Source: Ciona intestinalis
Taxonomy: Eukaryota > Chordata > Ascidiacea > Phlebobranchia > Cionidae
DNA: 64,000 nucleotides
Assembly: GCF_000224145.3 (NCBI RefSeq)
Contig: NC_020179.2
Location: 1,046,571-1,110,570, forward strand
Direction: 5' to 3'
Within the stretch, counting starts at the first letter, position 1. Each line of letters opens with the position of its first letter. Both the position numbers and the translations under genes were made by a program. Positions 37,207 through 51,925 of the stretch are shown one piece after another. The notes beneath the pieces were generated by a model. That model saw only the letters and a program-made list of their open reading frames with translations, was not told the DNA's origin and did no database searches.

Positions 37207-40200
37207 TCAAGAAAGGCAGTCCGGGCACTGGAGAATTCCTTTCTGCCTGCAAGTCGAGCACTTTAACTGCACAAATCTATTTTTCTTCTTGCTTTTTCTT
37301 CCTTTGCAAGAATGGCATATGACGTCGCCTGTACCTTCGCACGTGGGGCATTTTGAACGAATGTTGTATTTCTGTAGAAATTAATTACAGGATAAAACTT
37401 CCGTCATACTGACGCTTTGCTTCGCCTATTGTGATATATATTCGTCAATGCAAACATAGCTTTTATTATAACTGTCATCTCAAATAGGTTACGGGAAAAG
37501 TTGCGTTTACATATGTTTTCCAATACTTACGGGAAATTCTTGGAGACGAATTCTTAAATCGCCGCAATCACTCATGACTTGTAGTTCGCCTGCTCCCTGT
37601 AAAACAAGGTTTTCTGAAAACACCAGTTTAGGTATAGCAGTTCCTTAGGGGTGGAGCTTTTCACTTACCCCTATGTAAACGCCGTCTATATACACTCTTG
37701 GCATTTCTGGGAAAGGGTCTCCGAGTCCGAGTCCGAGTCTTTTGTATAACTCGTCTTTGTGTTCTTGTGAATTAAAAATATCCCTGTCCTGGGATAAAGA
37801 AAAAGAGAAGTTTAAATTTATTCCAATTTGGGATAATTAGGATTGAAAAAGACACCTTTGTTTGAAGTGCACCAAAAGTAAAATTAACAATATTTAAAAA
37901 GTAAATGAGATAAGCGTTTACAAAAGTTTTTGGGGGAAAAGTATCCTCTTTATACTACAATACTAAAAACTGTTTTATTTACTAACCTGAAATTTGACGC
38001 GGTACCCCTTCAGTATTTTACGGGCCTGCTCGCACTTTTGCGCCACCGAGCGATAAATTCCCAGACTAGTAGTGTAGACGATGATAGTTCCTTTGTCGTT
38101 TGGATCAATCTGGAGATAAAAGAATCTAACTTAGTTATCCTCACGTGGCGGAAAGAGCATAGTTGTTATAAAATGAGTGTTCTGTTTCATACACCTGGTT
38201 CACGCTTACCAGTTACTCCTGCGCAGTAGCTCAACTGATTAGCGCGCCTGTTTCTAACCAAGAAGTAAATAAAGAAATACCCCACAAACTACATACTAGG
38301 TAACTCGTAAGCTGGAACGAGGTGTATAAAATAGAAAATCCGAGTTATAACGACTGTAGTTTTTTCCGACCACGCAAGGATAAAGTAAGTTACGTTCATT
38401 CATTCATTGTAATACGTTGTGTCCCCGTCATGTACACTTAGGTTAAAACGCCACCAGGCGGTATTTAATAAGTCACGTGTTACACTTTGTTTTCTTAAAA
38501 ATAAACGACCAAAAGTTACAACAAAATGGGGACGATGGTGGAAAAGATTTACTCTATAAAAGTATTTTCGTAGATTGTTTCAGTTGTACGTTTCTGAACT
38601 GACACTGCAAGAACAGATCGAAAAGCAGAGGTATAACAAATCGAACAACAGCAACGACAGACTGTCGAGATTGGCCTACAAAGAATGAAAACCAAAGCAC
38701 AAATGGATTTACAAAGAACGCAGGTACAACTTAAGTGGAAAACCAAGCGAAACTTTTTCTAGCTGAAAAACTGAGTCGAGATACAATCACTTCGACTAAA
38801 GTGAGTACTATCCATTTTAAGCTTGTAAACCAACTACAGAACTATTGTTGGATTATGTGTCACGCTTCCATATATTCATAAATGCACATTCAATACCTGA
38901 AGAGAAAAATCAGAAAATGCCAAGTATTTCTGACCAACCAGTCTGTAACTACATACAAGCTTTTTTGAAACATAGCTGCACAACAAGAAGCATCCAAGGA
39001 TATTAATTCACTTACCATAACAAAATATGATGAAAGAACATTATCACCCAAGAAAATTTAGTGTGCGTGAACAATTTAAGTTCTGGAGTGACATAAAAAG
39101 AAAACATGGGGAATCAATAAATGAACTAGCAGCAAGAATTCGACAGGCAGTCATGATTTTCCCTTAAATAAAGATCCCTTTGATGAAGCTCTATGCACTG
39201 AATTTATTTGCTCTGTTTAAAATGAAGCAGTGTTCAACAATATTCAAAATGCAGGACTTTTAAAAATCAACTTAGCAACAGAAGTTACAGAAGGAATCTG
39301 CTTAAACCAAATGTTCAAAAACAATTGCATTTAATAAAACGAGGTAACTAACTGCAGCTAGACCAATGCCAAACAGGAAATAACCTGTAAGGACTAAGGA
39401 GGGACCCACTGCCTGGCTACATCAATACACAATTACAAGATGCATGTGTAAGTTATGGAAAACCTGGAAACAGACCTAAAAATTGTTACCACTTAAAGGG
39501 CCTAAACACACCCCAAATGTACTTCGCTTTAATCGATAGAGTGTGTTTTTCTAATTCCAACGACACCTTACTTGTTTTAATCGGTTCTGTATAACCAAAG
39601 ATATTCCAGCTCAAACACCGTAAAATTCAAAAAACTGATTTGAAAGTTGCGTGGCGAAAAAAATTGAGAAGTGTACTACCCACGTGACAAAATTGTTGAA
39701 GCGTGGCCGCTCTCATTCAGAAAGGCGAGAGGCAGTGTTTTCAGCGAAAAACGAGAGAACAAAAAAAACGCAAAAAAGCACAAAAAAAACGCAGGTTTCG
39801 CTTTTACGAATGAATCAGTCACGTGACTAGTACGTTCCTATGTCACAATCACGGAGCTCGTAGTAAAAAAAAGATAGCGCTAGAGATCACTGTTTGAGGA
39901 CGAATATCTCCGCCTATACTGGACCAATTTTAATAAGCAAAGTATTTTTGGAATCAATAAAACGGTCGCTTTATGAATTTACCATAAAAAATAAAAATGA
40001 CGTGGGGTGTGTTTAGGCCCTTTAAGAACCACTTCGATTTGTAATTAGTAGGTTTTCAAGAACATCTAGAAATTGCACGTTTAAGAAAATCTAAAGACAA
40101 AGGCAATTTCAACGAACAAAACAACAACGGTTACAACAGGGAATATTGTTTTTAAGTCAACATATGAGCAGGTGAATTTTGTTTTTCGGAAGAACAATGG

Positions 40201-43200
40201 GAAGAATTGGAAAGAGCTACAACAGATTTATAGGAAATACGAATCTGCATCTTATTATAAACTTCCAGTACTCAGAATTTTCTCTGCACAATGTACCAAA
40301 ATAAGGCAGAAGAAAAATCCACCAACAGGTATGAACTTTGTTGTAACAGAAGTACCTGTATTAAACCTGATTGGACGTGAGGTATTCGACATATATTTGC
40401 CCATTGAAGCAATGTTTCCATTAAAACCAAGCAATATGGTAAACATAAGTTCAAAAGAAGAACTAAAATGTGCCAAATATTCTGCGTTGCAGCAATCCTG
40501 TGTACAAATATGTGAGGAGTTCAAGCAAGTATTTGAGAATGAGCTAGAATGCCTAAAAGATGTTCAACTTGACATTTAAGCGGGACTCTAGGCTCAATTT
40601 TTTCAAACCATGTCTTATCCTTTTTACAAGATGAAATAGTACAGGACGATGATGCAGCCATGTAGGTATATAGAAAAGGGTATAGAAACTTACAACAGTT
40701 TAATGATTACGGAACACCAGTAGTGCCGGTTAAAAGATTACAGTTTCAGGAAAGGCTACATCAGTACGTTTTTGCGGCGATTGCTCATTCACCGTGAATA
40801 AGCAGTTGGAAAACCATCTGCTTCCCATTCCACTCCCGGACGAAATGATGCAGAAACTGAGGGGGGATATGGCTTCACCAAAATAGATTTAGCTGATGTG
40901 TACAACCAAGTTAGACTCAGTAACGACAGTCAGCGGCAGTTTGCCGTAAGCACACACAGGGGGTGCTACTCAAAAAATGCTTAGCTTTTAGAATAAAATC
41001 ATACTACAAAAATGGATATTTTATTTAAGACTTTTAACACCATCTACCTTTTCTTGTTCAGTTCCGAAGCTGAAATGTTGAATCCCGGCTCTCACTCTTG
41101 CTCTAACCCCCCGCACTTCCTCCAAACTGCTGCCAGCCAAGATGACGTTGTGGTCTCCAGTAAAAGCACCAGCCGCAGATGCCTTTTTTCCTGGATAACA
41201 AATTCAATTTAAAACATTAGCAACATAGCAAAGGAATCAAAAATATTATAAAAAAAAAGTTTTAATTCCCAATTTAAAGCCAACAACTCTTAATCTGAAC
41301 GAAAATTAAGTGTCAATAAACCATGTTTTTTTCAACACCGTTTCTGAGACTTGAATATTACTCATAAACCAATAGCGAATTATTGGTAACAGAATATCAA
41401 TTATTTTACAGTACACAAGAGATTTGAAATGACGCTTTAGTTTACAACGTTAATCGATAGACTTTTTTTCTATTCAAAAATACCTTTAAATGTGCATTCC
41501 AATTCATAATTAGCGTCAAAGTTTTTTTGATCTTCCCTCGTAATAATAAAGGAGGACTGATCGATCGTTTTTGGTTCAGTCTCTTCTACGTCATCGTCTT
41601 CACCATATTTGGGCAGAAGAGAAAACTCCTTATTGGCCCCCTTCACTTTTGTTTTTTCACTGGGAATGGGTCAAATTAAAAGAAATGTCATTATATTTTA
41701 ATAATTCATAAATTAGACGATTAGTCTAAGGCATAAAAGGAGTCCAGGAGTGTTTTGTGCGTGGAATTAAATCGGATACTGGTCGCACATATACATAAGC
41801 GGCCTAGGTGTTGGGATAGTAGACCAAATCGTGCCTACATCTTAGATCTTCGATAAGGACTTTAACGAGATAGAATAAAATAGATAGTTCGATTTTGGCA
41901 AGTGAAACCGGCCCTGTATGTCTATAAAACTCTATAGGCGCGTTCACACACCGCCAAGGCTCGAGACACGATAATTTAGCTACGTTTGCCTGGTCCCTAA
42001 AGGCAGTCGCCACTTTAAATAAATAGCTGGTCTCTCTTTTGCTAAAATATGCGAACATCAGAAAAATAAAACCATTCTACATGGGTGGGGAATCACGGCG
42101 AGGCACACCAAGGGACCTGCTGGAATTTAGCCAAAGTTGAACTAATGTCGCAAGCTTATATTAAACTAGTGTGGTGGGGAAGATGGAACACCTTTTCATT
42201 CTACTTTCTTATCCCATTTGGTGGTAGACAAAGAACATAAATCCGTATCTTTGCGATTTTAAAAGAGCGTTGTTAATTGTTTAAAACTCGATCGGAATAT
42301 TTGGTTATTATGTAGTTAGTGTGTCGCATCTTACCCTACAGTACCAAATGTTTTATACTAATATATTTACTCACTCAAACATTTTGCAAAATTGTTCGTA
42401 GTTCGTGTGGTCGAATGTCAATTCCTCGTCCGATTCATCCGAAAGCGAGTTACTTCTAAGAATGAACGTAAATTCAACCCCATTTCTATAAGTAACTGTA
42501 TAATACCCTTACTGGTTACGATCCTCGCACTTTTCTTCGCTTGTCCAAAAGGCAGAATCGTCGGGTTCTTGTTTTGAAACCTCGATTGACACGGGTAGTA
42601 ATTTAAACCTAAAAAGTGTGTTATATTTATAATAAACGATTGATTGAAGCTTATTTATCCTCGCGTGGCGGGTAACGGAAGTCGTTATAAAACGTTATAA
42701 CACAGTTGTTCTGTTAGTTTGTCTCATCTATTACGAGTCACCAATCACCACAAATGTAACTTTGGTGGGTAACTTTTTATTATGTTTATCGGGGGATGTA
42801 CAATTATAACAACCCATAACAACCACTGGGTTTCCATTGTGCCGGGGCCTCGGACAAAAATCAACTCTTTAAAAATGTGTTCTATATGCTACTGTAATGA
42901 TGTGTTGTAATAATGTGAATCTAAGGTACTTTGCTGTTTTATGTTTTCATGGTGTTTTTTTTTTCGCGTAAACCGTTGTGTTTTTGAAATTCCATCGCAT
43001 TGTTTTCATAAGCGACATTCGGTTTCCCTTGATGATGCGATCGCGAACCGAATTGTAATAAAAAGGAATTAAACGTAACATTACCTTGCGACCCTCCCGC
43101 TTTCTGATATCAGCTGAACAACTTCGTTATGTGAGGCGTCATGTACAGTTACTCCATTAACGCTGAAAATACAATCTCCCACTTGCATACCCGCCTCTTC

Positions 43201-43737
43201 TGCTGGGCTGGATGGCTATGTAGATTAAAAACACATATTAAATAAATTTTAAAGGTTTAAAAATTTAGGGTTGATAAGATGGAGCATGCTGTTTTCATAT
43301 ACTCCTTACTCGTAATTATGTAACCGGAACCCTACGACCCTGAACGAGCATTGTTAGTTGTTTAAAACACGATCACGAAATATGGATATTGTGTTTAGGG
43401 TTGTTCATCTTGCTCCACTGTACTATAAATACAGCTGAGCTGGAGAAGATGGGACACCTTTTTAATCTATTTTCTCGTCCCATTCAGTAGTAAACAAAGA
43501 ACATTCAAAGAAATATGAACTATGTCCCTATGACTCTTATAGACCGTTGTTAATTATTTAAAACACGATCAGAAAATATGGATATTATATGTGCTATTGG
43601 CATCCATTTTTCTTCACAGTACTATATACAAGCCAATGTACCTTTACTCTTGCTATATAACATGGCGACTCTCCAGTGACCTGAACTCCCCACGGTTCGT
43701 TCTTCTGTCTTACCACGTCTACTGTTATACAATCCAT
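37207..43737 (-). CDS. PDZ domain fused to GRXCR-type glutaredoxin and cysteine-rich zinc ribbon
   Basis: Ten exons (minus): 43642-43737, 43085-43215, 42513-42608, 42375-42455, 41484-41659, 41048-41190, 37987-38109, 37669-37788, 37531-37596, 37207-37371; 398 aa, all phases agree. Residues 1-90 form a PDZ domain (PWGVQV carboxylate loop, SSPAEEAGMQVGDCI, NEVVQLI). An acidic linker follows, then a block with RGVRARVRAG that resembles insect GRXCR-like proteins. Residues 245-344 are a glutaredoxin fold (GTIIVYTTSLGIYR, CEQARKIL, VYIDGVYIGGAGEL) without the CPYC redox site. Four CXXC pairs (352/355, 363/366, 382/385, 393/396) end the protein. GRXCR1/2 act in actin-rich hair-cell stereocilia; a related bundle role here is inference. 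I know of no PDZ in vertebrate GRXCRs. The 2.9-kb intron between exons 6 and 7 holds transposon remains. Confidence 0.88.
38125..38420. mobile_element. SINE fragments in opposite orientations, PDZ-GRXCR intron 6
   Basis: A minus-oriented body (38140-38215) is followed by a plus-oriented tRNA-like head (38217-38275) and body (38290-38415). Confidence 0.65.
38560..40985 (+). mobile_element. Degenerate gypsy-like LTR retrotransposon remnant
   Basis: Lies antisense within intron 6 of the PDZ-GRXCR gene. Gag-like coding traces run from about 38.98 to 39.48 kb, including a zinc-knuckle-like Cys/Gly stretch. A 135-codon frame (40172-40579) resembles the protease-to-RT linker of Ty3/gypsy pol. A reverse-transcriptase fragment with the KIDLADVYNQV signature lies near 40.86-40.95 kb. 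Frames are broken by many stops, and RT stops well before the YxDD region, so it is dead and truncated. I found no LTR pair. A 525-bp element is nested inside. Confidence 0.7.
39497..40021. mobile_element. TTAA-flanked DNA transposon/MITE nested in the retrotransposon
   Basis: Perfect 19-bp terminal inverted repeats (AGGGCCTAAACACACCCCA at 39497-39515 and its complement at 40003-40021) bound a 525-bp body without coding capacity. Both sides carry TTAA (39493-39496 and 40022-40025), the target duplication typical of piggyBac-type elements. The termini are not classic piggyBac CCY, so superfamily is tentative. It interrupts the retrotransposon and is therefore younger. Confidence 0.8.
42172..42350 (-). 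mobile_element. MITE copy in PDZ-GRXCR intron 4
   Basis: Near full length. Confidence 0.82.
42645..42790 (-). mobile_element. SINE body fragment in PDZ-GRXCR intron 2
   Basis: Begins TTATTTATCCTCGCGTGGCGG and continues through GTCGTTATAAAACG. Confidence 0.65.
43266..43430 (-). mobile_element. Shortened MITE copy in PDZ-GRXCR intron 1
   Basis: Lacks part of the left half; right half is clear. Confidence 0.65.
43438..43625 (-). mobile_element. Second MITE copy in PDZ-GRXCR intron 1
   Basis: Tandem to the preceding copy; the two fill nearly all of the intron. Confidence 0.8.
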
Positions 43738-43983
43738 TGCTTAGCGCTGAGAGAATTCATGCACCACACTTCAACTATACATACCAGAAGAATTCTTTCA
43801 ATTTTACAATATTAACCTGCTGTTATTCACTGTAAAGATATATAAAAGTTGTAATATGTTGTAATACACCTGCCCACAAAAAAAAACGAAATGTAATTCA
43901 TTCTCATTAAAAACAGAACGTTTTAAAGCCGCCATGTAAGCTTGTAGGCTATATGCGGGCTTAAATATACCTCAGAAATTATA

Positions 43984-44183
43984 TGGTAGGGTGGGGGAAG
44001 ATGGGACACCTTTTCAGTCTATTTTCTCGTCCCAATGGGTAGTAAACAAAGAACATTCAAAAAATTATAAAACTGTATCCTCACGACTCCCATAAACCGT
44101 TGTTAATTGTTAAAAACAAGATCAGGATATTTGGATATTATGTTCTAAAGGTCTCCCATCTTCCCCCAACCTACTGTACCAAT
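43984..44183 (-). mobile_element. MITE, ~190 bp inverted-terminal family (reference copy)
   Basis: One of the best-preserved copies. Ends are inverted repeats: TAGGGTGGGGGAAGATGGGA on the left, and its near complement (CCCATCTTCCCCCAACCTACT) on the right. Inside are the conserved blocks TTTGGTAGTAAACAAAGAAC and GTTGTTAATTGTTTAAAACA in this orientation. No coding capacity. Strand '+' for this family is set here as the one reading CAATTAACAAC before GTTTACTACCAAAT. A Ciona MITE called Cimi-1 has been described; I believe this is it or a relative but could not compare. Confidence 0.9.
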
Positions 44184-44279
44184 AGTGTGTAATAATGGCC
44201 AAAGATAAAATAGACAAAACTGATTAACCTTTATCGTCGTATTTTATACGGCTGTTTTTAACGAATGTTGTTTTGCTGT

Positions 44280-44341
44280 ATCGAACATATATATATCGAA
44301 CATATATATATATATATATATATATATCGAACATATATATT
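44280..44341. repeat. TCGAACATATA-type minisatellite with (TA)n
   Basis: The unit TCGAACATATATAT is repeated with TA runs of different length. Confidence 0.85.
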
Positions 44342-45837
44342 ATACAAATGACAATTAGCTTTCCAATATCGTTCAACCAAAACGGTCATTCTGTTTTCAA
44401 ACCTCTATAACTAAACCGCTTATTGGTCGCAACATCATAGATAATTTATAATGCTTGGACATAATACCTTTCATGTACGAATCAGTACAACTGGCCGACT
44501 AGTTCTGATTAATACGCTGCTTTTGTACATGTACTGTTATATTTCCCTCAAACGATGACTTTACGCCGCCTAAACTGGTTTACAAAACTCTAGTAATGGT
44601 AGCCCTACCATTAGTCACGCAAATCGGATCTATACTGTACATTAACGCACGCATTAGCTAACTACACGCTAAATTGGTTCCAGTAAAACTGCCACTAATA
44701 TAGCCTACTAAACACATTATTATGCTAAACTAGTCGCTTCCAAATACAAGCGTTCTGCACAGTGGTAAGAATGTTAGACCAAATGATTAAAATGAAAAAC
44801 AAGTTTCCTTGAATGAGTTACAGCTTATCTCAATACCTCAGACGGCGCTAAAACGTAGCCCAAGGCAAAAGCACATTTAATGGCCATTACTGTCGCTAGG
44901 TGCTGGTGTTGAGTTTAAACTGTGTTCTGGATTTTGCAGACCTATTTTAGAACTAACAAAATTTGATAATTAGCGTATTTTAAGTTTTTAAAATCAGACC
45001 ATAATTTTAAAGTTTGTGTATTGGCAATTTACGCAAAAAATCGGAATTCATACAAACCAGCAAGTATAGTAAAAACGATAAACCTCGAAAAAGAGCAGAA
45101 TATATACATAATATACAGGCGTGGGTATAGGTGACATTTTACAGTATAAATCACTGATGCAATATTATATACAAATAGCAAATCTAGGCCCACTTTCGTG
45201 GCGTAGCGGAAATATACAAAAGTACGCATGTGGACCGAGCAACATTTTCAGTGCATTTAAAGTTCAAACGGATACTGGTACGCTATGATACTATTTAAAA
45301 AGGTTTCACCTATTGGCGTTGCGCTGTCTTGGGACACAAATAAGAATGACTATCAATTGACCACATCTCTGAGACTGACGAATTCTCAGTGATGCACGGA
45401 CAGTTTTTGCAGTGTTGCGCAATAAAAATATCACTACATGTGTCACCAACGGGGAGTAAAAAATGGTAAAACAAAAGAGTAAAAGCTAAATTTGTTGACC
45501 ATGCACAAAAGAAAGGCATAGGCACACTCTTGAAGAAATTGGTGGTATGAAAAAGTAAAAGGGGTATTTACAATGAAATAATATTAAAATATCAACAATT
45601 CTGCGTTTTTGGCGGCAAGATAGCAGAAACATAATGTACACACAATTATATTAGTAACATTTAACCTGTTACTTCAAGGCTTAATATACATCAGAAACAG
45701 ACCTTTCGGCAATTATTTTGTACCGATATTTAGTTATTACATTAAGGTCGCTTTTGTTACAAAAAAAAATCTGAAAAAGCTGGTTAAAATTGAAAAGTGT
45801 CCATCAGTATATGTATACTTATACTTTACACGTATAT

Positions 45838-48347
<2,510 letters not shown>

Positions 48348-50737
48348 TTTGCTGTCGATAGTTTTAATCTTTTCCAAATAATACTTTTAATTTATTACCC
48401 TGTTCAGTCTGTAAAATAAAATGAAACATTTTTTGAACAAACGTCGTATAAATATCAGTCAATGTTTCGCAAAAGTTAAAACTTAATCTGCTAGTCTGCA
48501 TAAAGACCCAAAGAAGTGATTTTCTAGTATATTTTATCTGGGGGTTATATACCTCAGATACAAGGAGTTAGTTTTAAAAATCGTTTCTTGATATTTCTCA
48601 GCGCTGGTCGTAACATGTTATCTAGTCTCCTAATTCGTTGTCCTCCACGCGATAAACATACCAAATGGTGAAGCATACCCGCAGTAAAAATGCTGATCCA
48701 GCTACAGTGTTGACAAGCTGTCTCTGATCAGCTGCTTGCCTTATCTCAATTTGTAAAGGCCGCTGCGACTTATAAACTGTATAGACTTCATTAGTTATCA
48801 GTTCGGTTTGTTTACTCCCTCTTAAGATATTTCCTTTTGCGTCTGCCCTTTACCTACAGCCAGTTAAAGCGCCTAATTACGCCTGCGTTTAATCAAAACC
48901 GCGTAACATTTGATTTGATCGTTTAAAAGTCCTGCCTATTCCGGTCTAGCTTCCTTAACGAGGTGCAGGTCGTTGGGCAGAGGCGCGAGCCGGAAAAGAG
49001 CCTGCCAAGCATTACTCCGTTTCCCTGCCGCTACAGTTGGCCCTGTTTAAACTATTACGGTCCAGACTATTAGCAACGATGAGCACGCAACGCTCGCTTG
49101 GCAGACAATGTCGCCTTAGCAGAGCGTCTGATAATATCTATACCTCTCCCTTGAGACAACGGTGTTTGTTAAGATATAAAAGTAATTGGCTGGGCGACTG
49201 TTAGGCGTATTTAAGTTGTACAATAAGGATTATCCAAACCTTGTATGCTATCTGTAAATTTAATTAGGTACTAGCAAAACAGAAGTACCACTGAACCAAC
49301 AGCACTCGTACTGAATTGGACTTTCACTTCTACAGTAGACACCGGTCATAGGTTTGAACGCATTTGAATGCTATGAGTAGCGAATGACTGCCATTTATAA
49401 CCCAAAACGAGGTGCCAAGTACTTTAAACTTTTTCCCGATAACAAAGCGCAGAGGTGATCACATTTTCAGCGCTGCTGGGGTGCTCTGTTCTCAGGCGTC
49501 TGAGCGCAACAGCGGTGCTAAGACATCCCGCCGCGCTTGTTTCAAATCCCAGCGAGCCATTTCGCCTCTTTATGCTATCCCGTGCTCACTGGTTAACTGA
49601 GATCACAGACGAGATTTTCCACTATTTGATTCTAAATTCAAAAGTTTAAACTATGACGATGATATACGATGCAAGAATTCAATCTTGACAGAAAAAAAAA
49701 TTATGTCCAACAATTTCTCAGCACTTTGGTATGCCAAAACTGAGGCCGCATATATTGTCGGTATTTTTCACTGTTAGCGGTCTTATCAAAGCAATATAAA
49801 CTGCTATACACTCCGAGAACAAATACTCATATGAATTTAAACTTTGTGAAATATCGACGCGTATGTGACCGCAATACCTATGGGAGTATATCCGTTGGAA
49901 AATTCGATTTTTTATAACCCTGAATTTATGGACCTGTAATGTGTCTTCGGAAATTGACGGAGTTTCCACAAATGCACTTTAAGAGATAGAAAATTATGAA
50001 TATTTTGGAATGTTTTTGTTTTTCCAAAATTATTTTGGAAAATTCTGTTTTCGGAAATGAGCCGTGACGTCATTGATTTAATGACGTCATAAAAGCTTAG
50101 TCTGAAAGTGAAGATCCTTTTATACTGAACAAATTATCTGTAGGGAGTTTTGTTGTGTCTGCAATTGTTCTGTATACAATTTTTCCGATAACATAAAATG
50201 TTTTTAAAAATAAATTTTGAAAATCTGCCAGTTAAAGTGATAATACGATAGCGTTTGTAGTGTAATGTCACAACACAGGATTGAAACCTTATAGAACCCA
50301 AAATATCTTTCATTTCATACTTTTCGGTCAAACCTTATCTCCAGGTCGTAACATTTTTGCATTTAATTTTGCAAGGGAGCTTCTAAAAACATGTCAATCC
50401 TTAATTGACTCGCCCGGGACGAAAGCCAGATACCGAAAAAATCACTTCGGACGTCCCAACTAGGTCGTTGACTCTTCGTCTGATTTTTATCCTGCCAGGA
50501 AATTTCGCACTAACAGTAACTACGGATGAAGTCCCGCTGGGACATTGAGCGGCGGTTATTAAATCGCTTCTCGTCTCGCTGTGGCTTTAATAGCAACGTT
50601 GTTCAACCGTGATATAACTATATATAACTGGATTTGAAAACATTTGGCGTTACATGAATTTTATTTAGCGATTTAAGTCGAGCGCCAGCAAAGCATCATT
50701 CAAATTCGGTCCATTAGTTCAATTTATAATATCGAAT
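48348..50737. other. Upstream/intergenic region 5' of ZCCHC24
   Basis: About 2.4 kb with no MITE and no supported exon; short frames lack domains or splice context. It holds the twin CRE palindromes at 50065-50089, listed separately. Confidence 0.5.
50065..50089. promoter_or_regulatory. Two perfect CRE palindromes (TGACGTCA) in tandem
   Basis: TGACGTCA occurs at 50065-50072 and again at 50082-50089, starts 17 bp apart. This is the consensus site of CREB/ATF bZIP factors. The pair lies about 1.7 kb upstream of ZCCHC24; use in vivo is unknown. Confidence 0.45.
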
Positions 50738-50930
50738 ATTGTGTGGGGTAAGATGGGATATCGTTAGCACCTACAACTCCTCTTTCTTGATCGTTTTTTA
50801 TACAATTAACAACGCTCTTTTCGGTTCGCAGGGCTACGGTTATGTAATGCTGTTAACGTTCTTTGTATACTACAAAATGAGACGAAAATAGAAGATAAAA
50901 TGTCCCATCTTACTCCACACTATTATATAT
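50738..50930 (+). mobile_element. MITE copy inside the left duplicated segment
   Basis: Same insertion as the truncated copy at 51786-51925. Confidence 0.82.
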
Positions 50931-51152
50931 GAACGTAAATTTTTCATACGTAATTGGTGGGTTCAAAAATAAACACCGTAACGTTTAGTACAAACAAATA
51001 TTTCTTGAATTTTTCTCGCCAATACGCGAAACAGCTGTTTCATTGACGTTGCTTTTTATTCTTAGCCACCCAGTAATCAGTAAAATTTTCCACCGCCAGG
51101 TGATGCTAAAGATACGCGAGACAATCAAAAAGTAGCTTTTAATCTGTTTCCC
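50784..51152. repeat. Left copy of a ~370-bp direct duplication
   Basis: Nearly identical to 51786-52158, including the 3' part of a MITE and its unique flank up to CTGTTTCCC. After this copy the sequence enters the ORF1-like insert at 51153. Confidence 0.85.
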
Positions 51153-51195
51153 ACTTTTTGGTTGTGCACGGCAGCGTGCGGACGGTTCTCGCAAC

Positions 51196-51735
51196 ATGCG
51201 CGAAAAAGCTAGCTTTGCTAGGGTGGTGAGCACCCAAAAGATTAATATGTTTAAACGCCCCAACTGTCTGAGTTTTAAAACAGAAAAGCAAATCAAAAGA
51301 CACGAAGTGATTGATATCTTAAAGAAAATAGGCTTTGAAAGAAAGAAAATTCAGGGAATTGCTGAAATGAAAGGAACCAAAATCGATGTCACTTGCAGCT
51401 CAAGAGAAAATGTTCTAGAGCTAAGAGAAATACTATCTAAACGGGAAGAGTTTTACAATGTATACTTGTACGAATCGGATCATGTTAATGTCATCCTGGG
51501 ATGGGTACCTATACCATTTCCTGACCTTTTAATAACCGAATTTCTGCAACATAACCATGGATCAGTAGATAAAATAGTTCAAAAGACCGACAGAGATGGG
51601 CTTAAAACCGGCGTAAGGATAGCAGTAATGAAAAAAGAGGACCTGATGAAGCACCCAATACCAAGCTATATCTCAATAAATAATATGGAGTTTTACGTCA
51701 CTTACAATGGGCAAACAGTAACCTGTAAATATTGT
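51196..51735 (+). CDS. Retrotransposon ORF1/gag-like protein, truncated by assembly gap
   Basis: An open frame of 180 codons from ATG 51196 runs without a stop into the N gap. It has Lys/Glu-rich N-terminal sequence, then a segment ending FYVTYNGQTVTCKYC, the usual lead-in to a CCHC knuckle in ORF1/gag-like proteins of non-LTR retrotransposons. The knuckle, the C-terminus and any ORF2 are missing. The frame is intact, unlike the decayed element at 38.6-41.0 kb, so it looks recent. Clade is not assigned. Confidence 0.55.
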
Positions 51736-51785
51736 NNNNNNNNNNNNNNNNNNNNNNNNNNNNNNNNNNNNNNNNNNNNNNNNNN
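51736..51785. other. Assembly gap of 50 N
   Basis: Exactly 50 undetermined bases, so true size is probably unknown. It cuts the ORF1-like frame on its left and the duplicated segment on its right. Confidence 0.99.
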
Positions 51786-51925
51786 TTCTGGTCGTATTTT
51801 AAACAATTAACAACGCTCTTTTCGGTTCGCAGGGCTACGGTTATGTAATTTGTAAACGTTCTTTGTTTACTACAAAATGAGACGAAAATAGAAGATAAAA
51901 TGTCCCATCTTACCCCACCCTATTA
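51786..51925 (+). mobile_element. MITE copy cut by the assembly gap
   Basis: Left end falls in the gap; the rest is nearly identical to 50784-50930. Confidence 0.82.

Larger units (their letters stand above)
43738..45837. other. Intergenic space between ZCCHC24 and PDZ-GRXCR gene
   Basis: Contains one MITE (43984-44183) and a TCGAACATATA-type minisatellite (44280-44341). The remaining 1.5 kb shows no supported gene. It should include the promoter of the PDZ-GRXCR gene and the 3'-UTR of ZCCHC24. Confidence 0.5.

Noticed and set aside
44280..44341. CRISPR-like repeat array
   Set aside because: Simple TA-rich minisatellite without regular spacers in animal DNA.
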